Shown: in pieces, positions 21,464 through 33,337 of the stretch
Numbering within the stretch: the stretch's first letter is position 1
Layout of the letters: the number at the start of each line of letters is the position of its first letter
Origin: Basidiobolus meristosporus CBS 931.73
Lineage: Eukaryota; Basidiobolomycota; Basidiobolomycetes; Basidiobolales; Basidiobolaceae
DNA length: 63,171 nucleotides
Direction of reading: 5' to 3'
Assembly (NCBI GenBank): GCA_002104905.1
Contig: MCFE01000518.1
Coordinates: 1-63,171, forward strand
Translations under genes and position numbers: made by a program
The notes under the pieces: generated by a model
Database searches by the model: none
What the model was told of the DNA's origin: nothing
The model's input: only the letters and a program-made list of their open reading frames with translations

Positions 21464-24169
21464 TTATCGTTGAACGGAATTCTTGCGCTCAATGGTGTCG
21501 TTGATCTGGAAGTGGGAGCCGGAGAAATCGGTACCCTTGCGGGCGATGTTCTTGGGACCCTTTCTTTGGGCCAGGTGGCTGTACACGTGGGAGATGATGG
21601 ACAAGACGATACCAAGACAACTGGAGACCAAGGAGAGGAACGGGGCCAGCTTGAAGTAGCCGTTGTGGGTTTTGTACATGGCCTGGAATGGGAGGTGTTA
21701 GTTGAAAAGGATGAGGTAAGTGGGGGAGGGGGTTTCCCTTACCTGGATGACAAGCTGGGGGATGTCTTCCACAATGATGTCCACCGCGGTACACAACAAG
21801 ATCCACTTGGAGACGTTCTCGGACATGGGGGCGTCCAGATCGCTGATCCCGGCGAATTTGCTTCGGAGCAGATTCAACAGGTAGGGGTTGGTGGCGCTAA
21901 GCACCGACACCGCGCTGGTGACCAGAGTCCTGCGGGAGAACCACTCGTGGAAAGACGGGTTAGTGGACACCTCCTTGACGATGATCCCGGTGGAGGCGAC
22001 CATGTTGAAGGCGAACGGCACGATGAAGAAGATGATACTGGGGACCCGGAGCGAGGGAACGTCACCGGAGTTCATGATGATGAAGAACAAGTCGGAGAAG
22101 AAGTCGAACAGGGAGATGGCCAAGATGATCAACAGCAGGTTGTCGCTATCGGGGAATCGGCGACACATGACGACATACGCGATGATCACCACGATGATCC
22201 CGCACAAGATGCCCACCAGGGCCCACTTGTTGGTGGTGAAGACATTCTCCTCGATCACCGCGCCGTAGCTCATATCGATCGCCTGAGTGGTGGAGCCAAG
22301 GAGAAGTCCAGAGGAGGTGGTATCCCGCATCATCGCCTGTAGATCCAGTGCTAGATTGGCTGCGGTCTGCTTGCCATTGCCACGAAGTTTCTTGAGGCTC
22401 ACCTGGAAGATGTCGGCATCGCTTCCATCGCTACGTAGATGGCGGACAGATATGCGATTGCTTTCGATGGGCAGGATGGTGGTGAGCTCGGAGGAAAGCT
22501 GCTTTGAAATATCGTCGTTATCGTTGGGGATGGCTGCGGATTTGACCACGCGGATCTGGACGACGATGTCGGACTTCTCGTTGCCTTCGGTCGCATCGGG
22601 GGTCTTGAACGACCAAACACCCTGCTTGATGCCTGCGAGCGGCTCCTCAATGTTGCTCTGGAAGGCCCCACCATCCACGGTGACGTAGTATTTGGTACTT
22701 GGTGAGTTGAAAGCGTAGCGGGAGACGGGGATGGTGTAGGTCAGACCCATGCTCGTGGTACCAGGGATGATGGTGATGAACTGTCTCGGAGACTGTGGGT
22801 AGTTGGCGTCATAGATCGAGACATTCCCCAGGCCGTTACGGAAGGTGTCTCCACTGAACGAGATTCGGATGGAGGCTGCGTTGATCGCGACGTTTCCGCC
22901 AAGGGTGGGTAAGGTGTTCAGGATGGCTGGGTTGTTGTCGTACCTGGACTCGTTGGAAAACTTGGGCGCGTCGACAACGTTCGCCTTGAACCCATTGAAG
23001 ATCACCCAATCCCCAGCCTGGGCCTGCGTATTCTGAGCCACGGTGATCACGGTGTTGTTGGGCAGCACCACGATGGGATTGGTGAGGGCGAAGCCGTTGG
23101 GAGCGGCAAAAGTCTGGGCGGCCCATTGGTTGTTGAACAACTGGGTGGACGTGTTGGAGGCTAGCAACAGACCGCCGTAGGGGAGCCCGGTGCCAACTGT
23201 ACCTTGGAACTTGGATCCAGTCACCGTGGCTGCGGTTTTTGTGAGGGGGTTGGGTGGGCGATAGACAGACCCCGAGTACGAAAAGACGGACACGAATGGG
23301 ATGCGCGAGAAGGTTGCGCCGCTGACGGTGGCCTCATCATACAGGCAGTAGTACCCCTCCCCGATCTTCATCGACTCGCATTTGGTGATGGACATGAATG
23401 CGATATTGTTGCTTGAAGCGGTGGCAGCGATGAATGGCTTCGACACCAGCTGGCCTGGCTTGTAGTAAGCGGCACGAATGGCCTTGACGTTATCCCGGGT
23501 CTTATCAGGCCATGCTAGCAGGAAACTGCCATCGGCGGCGGTAGTGATGAAGATTTTTGGGGGAAGGGCGGTGACGGAGGTATCAAATGAGGCAGGGATG
23601 GGATATGGGTCAGCGACCTTGCTGCCGTCCGAATTCAAGACCATCAATTTTACCGCATTGCCGCTCTGGTTGTCGACGGTGACTACAGCGACGTAGCTCT
23701 TCCCGTTCACCGGTTGGGAGCTGGAGATGGCCGAGTAGCAGAGAACGTTGTCGAAAGCAAGCGGGCTGGACTTGGGCTCTCCTTTGGAGTTATATATCTG
23801 GAGGCTGAGGCTGCGATTGCCGAAATTCACGTAGAAGTAACCCAAATCCCCGTTCGGCAGAGAAACCCACTGGGCGTCTCTGTCCTCCACGACCTTGGGG
23901 ACGTCCATTGAGAAGATGAGAGTGCGATTGTTATCAAACGCCACAGCTTTGTCATTTTTACTGGCAGCGTCCAACCGTTGAGCGACGCCAGCCTGAGTTA
24001 TATCCACACCAGCTGACCATATGGTGGGGTCCCTATTAGCGATATTCCAGATGGTCCGGCCATCAAAGACATAAGCGTTTTCCCGTACAATCGACGAGAT
24101 CTGGCCATATATTAAGGTGAATTTAAACAAACAAAATACTAGTAGGGTGCCAAGGTTCATGGACTTCAT
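21464..24169 (-). CDS. Secreted-ectodomain membrane protein with C-terminal multi-helix domain (EDIPQ motif)
   Basis: Two exons: 24169-21743 and 21682-21464. The intron (21742-21683, 60 bp) has gtaagg and cattccag ends and phase 0. The product is 881 aa. An N-terminal signal peptide (MKSMNLGTLLVFCLFKFTLIYG) leads a ~620-residue, beta-rich, Asn-glycosylation-rich ectodomain that I cannot assign. About five membrane segments follow: ~649-669, 677-698, 710-733, 789-808 and 822-846. Helix four carries VEDIPQLVIQ (EDIPQ at 801-805), preceded by the cytoplasmic motif NPYLLNLLRSKFAGISDLDAP. Similar E-D-x-P-Q helices occur in XK-related and other fungal/protist membrane families. A receptor or lipid-related role is inference only. 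The long acidic frame on the opposite strand is a shadow of this gene. Confidence 0.85.
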
Positions 24170-26973
24170 GACTTGAGTTGAGGGCTTGGTGAGGAAAGGC
24201 CGATGACTTATTCGATGGGGGAGTACACACCCTGTGAGATTGCAAGTTGTGAGTGGGTTGCGGGTGCGGGTGCGAGTGCGAGTAGATTAACAAAAGGGAG
24301 CCAAAATCCAAGGACAAGTTAGGTGAGAAAAGAAGCATCGGCACACGGCCCCCAAATAGCCTTTATACCCCTAGCTCAATGGGGAGACTGATTGGCCGAG
24401 AATCAAATCATTAAAGGCTTTTCCAGGTTTGGCAATCATGAGTACAGCACCCAGTTATTGTGCCAAAAATAAATCATGCCTCATACGCCATACCCACTCC
24501 TGAAGACTTGCTTTAATGTTACACTGTATTGAGACCACCACCAATGGCCGTGGATGGATGGATTTCCATGGCAATGACTAATACATTTCTGACATACAAA
24601 TGATTCGAGATAATGCAGTAATTTATTAATATCATCAGTGCTATATGAAGTTGACACCAGAGTCGAATCAAAACACTACCGCCTGCGCTGGTTGTTTGGC
24701 TTAGACTCGACAATGAGCCACTCTAGCAAGAAATCCTTCTCTCGGACCGTTCGCCCACCAGTGGGCATGTGTGTGTATTTACCGCCCCGTGGTACTTTTT
24801 GTGCAGCCTTTGGCTTGTTTGTTGGCCACGCCAGTGGGGTGGTGAGGCTCACCCAGGTACGTTTGGATATTCCAGCTTGGAGCATTGTAAGAAGAGCAGG
24901 GTTGTCAGCAAATGGTTCAAATGTAGCTACTTTAGTCAAGTATGACACAATGAAGTATAAACATCATTAAGGGTCATGTCCTTAGGGATTGATTGATTTT
25001 CGGCATTCACATGACGGGCCATCATCATGCTGCGCTACTCTCATAACCCCAGCAGAGGTTACATAGCACTTATTATGCATAGGCAGCGTACACTCCGCTA
25101 AGCACTTGCTATTGTCGTATTACGGTCGCATATTATTCGTAGAGTCACTGGATTCGATTCGCTTGACTGTCCAGTCGTAGGATGCATCCGTGTATTTCGC
25201 CCATGGATTGATCAGCATGGAGAGTAGGTAGCTTGTACCGATAGCACCTCTTTGGCGGTGTTTTACAAATAGACTTTGAGGGACAGCAATTTGCGAAAGA
25301 TGGGGTATTGACGTTTCCGGAAGAATGGGATAATAATTGGCAAATCACAGCGGTGGTGCGAGAATGCGGTCTAAAACCCGCCAGCCAGCATTGATCGAGT
25401 GGGCCTTCTTCCATGGCTGGCTGGGACTGTGGTTACATTGGTGCATCCACCAATTCATTCCAGCAATACTGGCTTCAGGGAGGGCTTGGTAAATCCTACA
25501 ACCTGCGCCGCTGATAGGAAGACCCACACATCCCACCTACGGCCCCTCAGACACTCAGACCAGGGGATCTCTTCCTTGGGCGGGCGCTGACTCTGGTATC
25601 TGCAGGTTGCTGAGCTCCTTCGCATCAGCTACGAGAGGCGAGGTGGAGCGTCCTGCTTCATGGCCTGTACTAACCCTGACCCGCACCTTGTTGGCGCCAG
25701 GGTACCCAAGAGCGATGGATCCCTAGGCTCCGAAGCAGTGCTGCACTCGTGTGGGCACTATTTCCACTGCAGTGCGACCAAATAAATTGAGCCGATTTGA
25801 TTCGTACCCATTCGCTTGCAGAAGCCAGAGCAAAAGGGCACAGTAGTAGATGTGTGTCGATCGAAAAGTCAGGAATGCATGGTGGTTTGCGTAGCTTGCG
25901 CAGGAGATTTCGAGATCGCAATCAAGCCCATGATGATCGGAGAATGTAAATTAATGTCTGTCTACGCTAGAGGGAATGCAGGGGGAGAACGAGCTTGCTC
26001 TCCACACTGCTCCTGTGATGCGCACCTATGGTTTGCTCCTGCCAGGCCTCCACCGGATAGGTCGACCCCGCAGCATAGCCACTCAGAGAGCTTCTCTGAC
26101 AGAAATTCCGCTGCAACACCACACATATTGCTGTTCCAGTTGATTTGTTTTGCGGAACGCAGCGGTTACACCCCAAGCACTATCCGATTAGCATTCTATT
26201 TGTGTAGCTTGATAATCAATCGAGTGCTCGCTCGGGTAGAAAATTAAAAATAGAAGCCAGCACCAACAGGATCTCCCCGCCGCAAATAGATGGCTGCTCA
26301 TTTCGAAGCCGATATTAATGAAGTCATCCACTTGTGGGTTTGCAGTACGTGGAGCCAGCAGGCCGATTTCCAACCACTCATCGGCCTAGCTGGAGCCAAA
26401 AAGAAAAGACCCGTACAAGTATGTCACCCAAGGGGTTGCACCAAGGTTTCTGTATTACATGACCTAAATAGAGGTGCTAAGCGGATGAAAAATGCTTCAC
26501 CATGCTGGCATGCGAGTTGGGCATACAGCCTGCCGAATATGGCGAATCTCATTATTGATTGCCCTAATTTGGCCACAAAGTGGGTCAGCACTGCTTCTTT
26601 GGGAAACCGCAAATGTCAAGGCAATCAGTACACAAAACAAGGTTCTCGCTGGATCTTTCATCTGTAGGTGAGTACCCCTCCCGACATATAATACCCGCTC
26701 TTTTTCACATCACACGTTTTTTGGTTAGAGTTTTCTTCTCTCTTGATTCGCATTCGCCCTCCTCTCCGCTAACTCCCTTCGTTTTCTAGGTTAGTTCCCT
26801 TCTTCAGCCTCACACTTCCATCTCGTTGCCATTTTGTTCTGATATATATGGTTTGATCCCAGAAAACTCCCTTGATATCTCGAACTTCGCAGCATTCTCT
26901 TCGTAGTGGCCTCATACTCCCCACTTTGTAATCCAAATATACATATCCTTGCCGCTCCAAGTAAGCGCTTGCG
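24170..26973. other. Intergenic, 2.8 kb
   Basis: It contains the divergent upstream regions of the membrane-protein gene (- strand) and the Knh1-like gene (+). Short frames near 24640-24970 exist on both strands but neither resembles a protein I know. The last 300 bases before 26974 are pyrimidine-rich (ttttcttctctcttgattcg), a common fungal promoter/5' UTR feature. 25000-26600 holds nothing I can identify. Confidence 0.5.
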
Positions 26974-28300
26974 ATGAGGCTAAAATGTCCCAAAATACCC
27001 TCTTGTTATCTTCTATTATGCTTCACGTTGGTTTTCTTGGACGTGGTGTGTGCCAAAAGTGTTCTGTCTAATGGGGTAAGCTTAGTGGCTAGGGATGGTA
27101 AATGGTTTTCAATACTGGGCGCTATCCCCTGGGCTTTCGGAACCCTATTACTAACTCCTTTCTTCAAGAACTCACTGAGCCCTGCGGGCCCGATGTGTAC
27201 TGCCTCCCTAAAACCAACGACACCTGGGTGATGGGCAGCACCGGAACTCTGCGCTGGAATCAGAAGTACACCACCTTTCTTGTCCAGGGCTTTGTAGACG
27301 TTCGGCTGTACGAGATGACCGACCCACGGAACCCGGTCCTAGACTGGCTGAACATCCCCAACGGTGAAGGGTACCTGACGGTCTTTCTGAATGACACCAA
27401 AATCTTCCCCCCTGTTGCAAATAGACCTTTCAACACCACGGCTGAGCGGAAATACCAGTACCTGGTTACCGCACACGGATACCCCATCACTGGTCAGCAA
27501 AGAAGCCCCATATTCAATATCATAGGTATGCTTGTGATACGTTCTCCCACACGCTCGGTAGCTGATAACGGCTTGCCCCACAGACCCCCCCTCCGCTGAC
27601 AATGTGAGTCCCGCCTCTGCCGCGAATCCTACAACGCTTAGCACCCCTGGCTCCACTGGGCAGACCGAGCAGTCGGACGGCTCCCAACCCAGACCTCAAA
27701 TCATGGACACCAACAGCTCCAGCGGCAGGCTCTCAGCAGGAGCCATTGTTGGTGTGTCTATCGGGTGTGTTATCGCCGGCGTCCTCGCTGCCACTGCATA
27801 TCCTTTTTCCCTCGCACCTTTGAGTGGTTGTCTTGTTGTCAGCATATCATCCTTAACCACGGGAATCCACTCTTTTCGTCATTGTACGTAGGAAACAGTC
27901 CACCACCAAGCGAGGCTCGTTAAACGAGAAACCTCTGGTGCCACCTTTCAACCCCTTCTCCGACAACAACAACTTCAGCACCACCACCATTGAAGACAGC
28001 ACCCATTCCACCAAGAGCCCGATATGCAACATGGAGGATGCTAGCCGCAGCTCGCTAAGGCTCACGGTAAAGGATGCCCAGATGATTGCCGACACATATC
28101 GTCGCCTACTGCGCAAGCCCAGTTGGAACAGCTCGGATCTGGAGGAGCTCACTACCCAGAATAGCTATAGTGACGAGTTGCTACGACGCGAGCTAGAGGC
28201 AGAGGGCCATGGTGTGAAACAGGTTTCCACCGGACCTGCCATCGTGGTGACGCCAGAAGACGAGCTGATACGGAAATCCTCCGTGAAACGGGACACCTAG
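26974..28300 (+). CDS. Knh1/Kre9-like secreted type I membrane protein with an AT-AC intron
   Basis: Four exons give 374 aa: 26974-27097, 27169-27525, 27584-27797, 27871-28300. Intron 1 is GTAAAT...TACTAAC...CAAG (phase 1), intron 2 GTATGC...CACAG (phase 1), intron 3 ATATCCTTT...TCCTTAAC...CCAC (phase 2, minor type). The signal peptide (CYLLLCFTLVFLDVVCA) is followed by an Ig-like region with GSTGTLRW and a closing SPIFNI, as in Knh1/Kre9-like N-terminal domains of fungal surface proteins. A Ser/Thr/Pro-rich stalk and one membrane helix (GAIVGVSIGCVIAGVLAATALFVIV, ending RRK) precede a ~130-residue cytoplasmic tail. A role at the cell wall is inferred from the family resemblance. All exon phases agree only if the AT-AC intron is removed. 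Confidence 0.85.
27798..27870 (+). other. U12-type (minor spliceosome) AT-AC intron, 73 bp
   Basis: The 5' end is ATATCCTTT, an exact match to the U12 donor consensus. TCCTTAAC at 27850-27857 matches the U12 branch consensus, and the branch A is about 14 nt before the terminal AC. Removing 27798-27870 joins ..AGVLAAT-A-LFVIVRRK and completes a membrane helix in frame (phase 2). No GT-AG pair in this interval gives a comparable result. Confidence 0.85.
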
Positions 28301-30060
28301 CTCGCTGGCACGCTCTTCACCGGGTGGCCTTGCACCAGATAACTTGAAACCGGTTAGGTTCACTTTCAAAATCCTCCTCGACTCGCATGCCCTTGGTTGG
28401 AGCAAGACGCCCCCCTCGGGCTTTCTTCAACCCAGGATCTGTCAGCCGTCCACGGGATGTTGTTGTGGCTTCCGCGCATACACACGCACCCACCCACCCA
28501 AGTGTTCATCTTATTTATCTCACTATATTGACTTGACTTCTATTTATAATTCTATGCCAACCAATGTCCATGGCAATTGGATAAACATCAATCTCATTGA
28601 AACTCCCCAGCTCCAGCAGGGCTCACTTCGAGGTGTATTAAACGCCGGCCCGCCATATAAATATGTTTTGCCCCTTGTCAGGCGATCAGTGTTTTCCCGG
28701 ATGATGTGCTCTAGAGCCTAGACGGCAGGTTCGGCGCTGGGTGACTTCAGCAGTGCGCGGGGTGGCTGGGAATTCGGTGAGAAACCAGCGGTCAAGGAGA
28801 TTTGTAGACGCATTCTTGCTCCCCAGTGGCGAATGCTGATCATTGGACGTAAGCGCAATAAATGAGGCACATGGCTGCCCTTGAAACAGAGAATGGTGGT
28901 CAGGTGCAGGTGTCCTGATTGAGCCGCTCCCATATACAGCGAGCTGATCCGTTTCCCGTGACCATATTTGGGTTGCTCGAGGGGCGACCGATGGCAATGG
29001 GGATTCATTGGGATCCATATGGGCACTCACTCGGCTGCTGTTGCGCACGCATCAGAAGCGGGCCGGGTCCAGCTAGCGTGGAAGGGGTGGTACGTGGGCT
29101 AGGGAGAGAGAGAGAGAGAGGGACAGGGCTCTCCACGCAAACCAGTGTTATATCGGCCATTGAGATCATGCTACGAATGCTGTGAGGCGGTATGAAGCCT
29201 CATATGCGTCCATGAGACGTCGCGAGTCACTTGCCAGATGATCTGACTCAACTCAACGCAATCCACTAGGCAAAATAGGAAAGCCTTAGCTGGGCCTGAC
29301 CCAAGAGTCCAGTATGAGGCCAAGTCCACCCATCGCACATATGACGTCTGAGCCTTTCCTGCCGGATGACCGCTTACTGGTCCACCCTACACGTTGACGA
29401 TGGGACTCAGGCAATGCGATTTGTTTGGTTAGCAGGATCCCCTCTCCACGAATGGGAGGAGCGTGGATCATCCGATCCTTCACTTCTCCATTGACGAGAA
29501 CTAACACGTCGCTGAGCTACTCCAGTGATTCCCATTATAAAGGCTGGAGGGGTTCTCTGGAAGTGACCACGCTGTATGGTCACCCGACAATGGCCGAAGT
29601 AACACAGCCTTTTGATTTGATGTGCTCACACGATGAACTGTAGTTCCAATTCCAGATTGCCCATTAAATATATCTGTGTTCTGCGAAGCCCATCTTTGAA
29701 AATATGACCATCTCGCCTCCCCATTTCTACGTACTTCGTACCAACCCACGCCGGATTTACCATCGACATCTCCAATCACACTAACCATTCCGCTTTAACC
29801 AACCTTTAACCCAACAATAGCCAACCAGTTTTGGCCGGAGTGTCTTATTCTTCAGTTCGGGCCAGCAAAGATACCAAGAGCCTTTCGCGGATCTACCTTA
29901 CGTTTCTCTCACCTCGATACCTTTCGCTAAACCTTGAGTTCTCTTCTCACCTGTAGGTTGCTAGCAAATACCCTATTTGGTACCGTTGTTCATTTATTTC
30001 CCGACATCACCCCTCATTTTAACCAGCACACCATAGAGACGCACTTAAGAGGTTCAAGGA
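28301..30060. other. Intergenic, 1.76 kb
   Basis: No gene recognised. It contains a GA microsatellite at about 29103-29120 and, next to the carrier gene, a pyrimidine-rich probable promoter/5' UTR (29780-30060). Short frames here show no family features. Confidence 0.5.
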
Positions 30061-31548
30061 ATGGAGACTCTAGACAACTTTCGAAATCACCTTCGGTATG
30101 TACCATACCCCTCGACCCTTTCTTTTCTCCCACGCTCGTACGTCAGTATTTTCGTACCCTCTCGTGGGTACGCTAGCCCACAGAAACCCCATCCCCTTTC
30201 CGCAACGGCGACCCTTCTCCTCACGTATTAACCCCTCCCCATGAACCTTCAGGAATTCCGACAACCTCAAAAACACCGTCGCTGGGGCTGGGGCTGGTTG
30301 TGTCACTTCTATCCTGACGTGCCCGCTGGATGTAGTGAAGACCAGGCTGCAGAACCAGGGTCACCTTATCAACGAAGCGGCCCCAGGGCACAAGAATTAC
30401 AAAGGGACAGCAGGTTGTAAGCGACGTTCCATTCCGTGGGTCAGCCTCGACCATCCTACCCGCTGGTTGCGGGAGGGGGGAGCTGGAAATCCGGTTTGAT
30501 ACTCTGACTAACTGTGGGAATGTGTGGGGTTTTGTAGGCACGCTTACCAGAATCTGGGCAGAAGAAGGGATTCGGGGGTTGTACCGTGGTTTAGGACCAA
30601 CGATATATGGCTACCTCCCTACCTGGGCCATCTATTTCAGCGTGTATGATTACCTGAAGCTCGCGGTGGCCGATAAGTCTAGTAGGTGTACCAGACATTT
30701 ACTTCCACCTTGCCAATGGATTCTATGCTTTAACCCACCCAACCACCCAACACCATGGCTAACCCCTTGAATGATGGAAATTACAGAGAGATCCCATGAC
30801 GACGTGGTTGTACATATCTTCTCGGCGATGGGGGCAGGCGCAGCTAGTTCCATCATGACGAACCCATTGTGGGTGATCAAAACCCGGTTCATGGTACGTG
30901 AAGGAGGCGAGCAATTTACAGGTGGCTTGGTGTGCTTCCTGCTAAGGCTACTCAATTTACAGACACAGTCGGAGCGAACCACCTACCATTACCGTAACAC
31001 GCTAGACGCATTTGTCACCATATGGAGGCAGGAAGGGTTCCGGGGGTTTTACAAAGGGTTGACTCCCAGTCTACTCGGGATTGTCCATGTGGCGGTGCAG
31101 TTTCCTCTCTACGAGAAGCTGAAGATCATGCTTCGTAAGTACCAAGGTGCGATCCCTTCTCTGTTATCCCGATTAAGCTTGTATCCGTAGGGCCCGAATC
31201 TGGTGAGTCCCTGGGAACGGTGTCCATCCTGGTCGCATCGTCGTTATCCAAAATGGCCGCCAGTGTGGTGACCTACCCCCACGAGGTAAGTGCGAGATGG
31301 CCGGTGTCCTGGCAATCTGAACTAACCCGCCTGGATTCCCAAAGGTGATTCGTACCAGACTGCAGAACCAATGTGTGCCCCCATTTAAATACTACGGGGT
31401 GATGCACACCGTTAGCACTATCAATCGGGAGGAAGGATGGACTGCCTTTTACAAGGGGATGCCGACCAACCTGTTCCGGACTGTGCCAGCCAGCGCGCTA
31501 ACCATCCTAACCTATGAATTGATCGTCAAGAAATTGAATCAACTATAG
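30061..31548 (+). CDS. Mitochondrial carrier, NAD+/pyrimidine-nucleotide (Yia6/Rim2) type
   Basis: Seven exons give 305 aa: 30061-30095, 30253-30413, 30538-30681, 30787-30893, 30963-31134, 31191-31285, 31345-31548. All phases agree; the second donor could also lie 3 nt further on (GTAAGC). It is a mitochondrial carrier (SLC25) with all three signature repeats: PLDVVKTRLQ, PLWVIKTRFM and PHEVIRTRLQ, each followed by a G-rich second helix (EGIRGLYRGLGPT, EGFRGFYKGLTPS, EGWTAFYKGMPTN). GYLPTWAIYFSVYD after repeat 1 and YPHE in repeat 3 resemble yeast Yia6/Ndt1 (NAD+) and Rim2 (pyrimidine nucleotides). Substrate is inferred only. Length is normal for the family. Confidence 0.9.
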
Positions 31549-31929
31549 CATCCGGCGGCATGCGTGCACCAAAATCGACCACTAAATCACTTGAATCTGT
31601 ACAAACATGCATTCATTGTTGATTATAAATACACTCCCTCATCCCCTCCTTCCCTCAAACATCCTTGTATTATTCACCCTTCTGACTACCTTTCCATTCT
31701 CCTTTATTCTGAAGCCGGTTCAACCTGCCATAGGTCCCACCTTGCTTCTGCCCACTCTACCTTCCTTTTGGGTGATCGATTGGTCATCATTTCAGATATG
31801 ATGGATCCACCTATAAGCATGGCAAATCCCCATGTAACCAATGACATCAATTTCCCACCCATTTACGTTTGAGCTAATCAAGAGCCTCTAAAATTCTAGT
31901 ATATAAAGTGGTACATGAATCAGTGGCGA
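31549..31929. other. 3' flank of the carrier gene
   Basis: AT-rich 3' UTR-like sequence with no convincing gene. Short frames in this stretch are low in complexity and unsupported. Confidence 0.4.
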
Positions 31930-32200
31930 TCACGTGTCTCCAATTCCACGCGGCAGCCCGACTTGATGGCCAGAAATATTCTCGTGTCAGGGCTGTCATC
32001 AGTGTTGGAAGCTCTAGGGGTGCTGGCCTCGTTTGCGCTGAGTGGAAAGCCAAAGCTTCTCTCTAGGAATATGGACTGACCGTCGGCCACCCCCTTGGCA
32101 CAGCTGGTGTTAAGGTGGAAGAAGCGCGGTTCTTTGGCAATTACTCTTGTTGTCCACGGAACTTCAAAACGTAATAAGCGTATATATGCATAGAGCGTTG
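31930..32200 (-). other. Open - strand stretch, possible orphan exon
   Basis: About 88 codons are open without an ATG, including RFFHLNTSCAKGVADG and ERSFGFPLSANEAST, ending in TGA near 31923. It lies 3' of the protease gene in the same direction. I recognise no family. It could be a terminal exon of an undetected gene, or chance. Confidence 0.22.
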
Positions 32201-32419
32201 TTTATTGAAAGATCCACTTTCCAGCTAAATCCGTCGTTGAAAAATGCCTGAAGAGAGAGACTCGGCGAGTACCGACTCGCGTAGGCGGTCGATGCTTTCT
32301 GTCAGAGCCCAATAGATCAGAGTGAGTAGTGTGGTGTATATATCAGTAGTCTATGGGTATGTGTCTATGTTACCGCTAGGGTATGGGAATGAACAATATT
32401 GGGCAGGGAGAAGGAAGGT

Positions 32420-33337
32420 CTATGCTCTAGTCGATGTGGACAATAGTGTGGCGAGCATGGCGGCAAGGACAACCACTGAGTTCCGGGCAGAGTATTTGAG
32501 GCCAGCAGACACTAGGTAGCCTACTTTCTGTTGGTTTCTTTCCGAGGTAAGCTCCCTGCGACTGAGCCCTGTCACCCCTTCGATATAGGCCATGTGATGT
32601 GCAATATGGGTGTACACACCTACCGTATCAGCTCCTCCACACTTTCGTTCATCGTTGGGATTGTAGGTACCATAACTGGTAAGGCCGACCAGCTTTAGAA
32701 CCCCGTTCTCTGAACGGAACAATGGGCCACCACTATCTCCCGGGCAAGTATCTTTTCCTGGAGTCAATCCAGTACAGATCTGAGGGCCAGAGTAATCCTG
32801 GAAGTCGGCAATGTAGAGTTTACACACCGCCAGCGAGGTGGTCTGAACCTCGACTTCTCTCAGCTGCTTTGAGCTGGACTCCGCCTCTGTTTGCCCCCAC
32901 CCGGCAGCTCTCAAAGTCTCATTGGCCTTGATGTCGCTAACGCTGATGGGAATTCGTTGGCTGCCTCGGTCAAACGAAATCTCCTTCTCCAACCTGATCA
33001 GCGCAATATCGTTCTTGAAGGTGCCCGCCTCGTAATCCGGATGACAGATCAATTTACTCGCTCGATACGCTTTCCCGTCCCCGTCCCCGTCCCCAACCTT
33101 CACGGTCAACGGTCGGTTGATAAGAGCATTGTTTCTGGTAAGACAGTGAGCGGCAGTCACAACCCAGCCGGCGCTAAGTATGGCAGCGCCGCACTTGGGG
33201 TGGTTATCCACCAAAAGATGTGCAGCAAAAGGAAGTTCGTTGGCCGTGACTACCGAGCCACCCACTATAAATGACGGGTGCTCGGTAGCAAGACTCAGGA
33301 CAAATGGGATAAACGGCAGATACGCTAGTAACAACAT
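32420..33337 (-). CDS. Secreted trypsin-like serine protease (S1A) with C-terminal GPI-type tail
   Basis: 305 aa, no intron; the start chosen is the ATG at 33337 because a good signal peptide follows (MLLLAYLPFIPFVLSLA). The in-frame extension upstream lacks these features. A short propeptide is followed by IVGG at 24-27, the activation site. The triad is His64 (TAAHC), Asp110 (FKNDIALI) and Ser202 (GDSGGP). Asp196 in KDTCPGDSGG occupies the trypsin S1-pocket position 189, so cleavage after Arg/Lys is expected. A GDGDGDG loop at 82-88 is coded by a CCCCGT-type microsatellite. The C-terminal hydrophobic stretch (NSVVVLAAMLATLLS) looks like a GPI-attachment signal or membrane tail, unusual for a trypsin. 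It is likely extracellular or surface-bound. Confidence 0.93.
   Translation of the reverse strand: MLLLAYLPFIPFVLSLATEHPSFIVGGSVVTANELPFAAHLLVDNHPKCGAAILSAGWVVTAAHCLTRNNALINRPLTVKVGDGDGDGKAYRASKLICHPDYEAGTFKNDIALIRLEKEISFDRGSQRIPISVSDIKANETLRAAGWGQTEAESSSKQLREVEVQTTSLAVCKLYIADFQDYSGPQICTGLTPGKDTCPGDSGGPLFRSENGVLKLVGLTSYGTYNPNDERKCGGADTVGVYTHIAHHMAYIEGVTGLSRRELTSERNQQKVGYLVSAGLKYSARNSVVVLAAMLATLLSTSTRA

Noticed and set aside
21377-22342. 321-codon open frame on the + strand, rich in Asp/Glu/His/Gly
   Set aside because: It is antisense to the spliced membrane-protein gene, has no family features, and reflects the GC-rich codon use of the real gene.
24638-24970. Overlapping ~90-110 codon frames on both strands
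   Set aside because: No recognisable domain, no transcript signals, and both strands equally open; not called as a gene.
27076-27085. GTAAGC...TTAG as the first intron of the Knh1-like gene
   Set aside because: Ten bases is too short. GTAAAT at 27098 with TACTAAC and CAAG gives a 71-bp intron and the correct phase.
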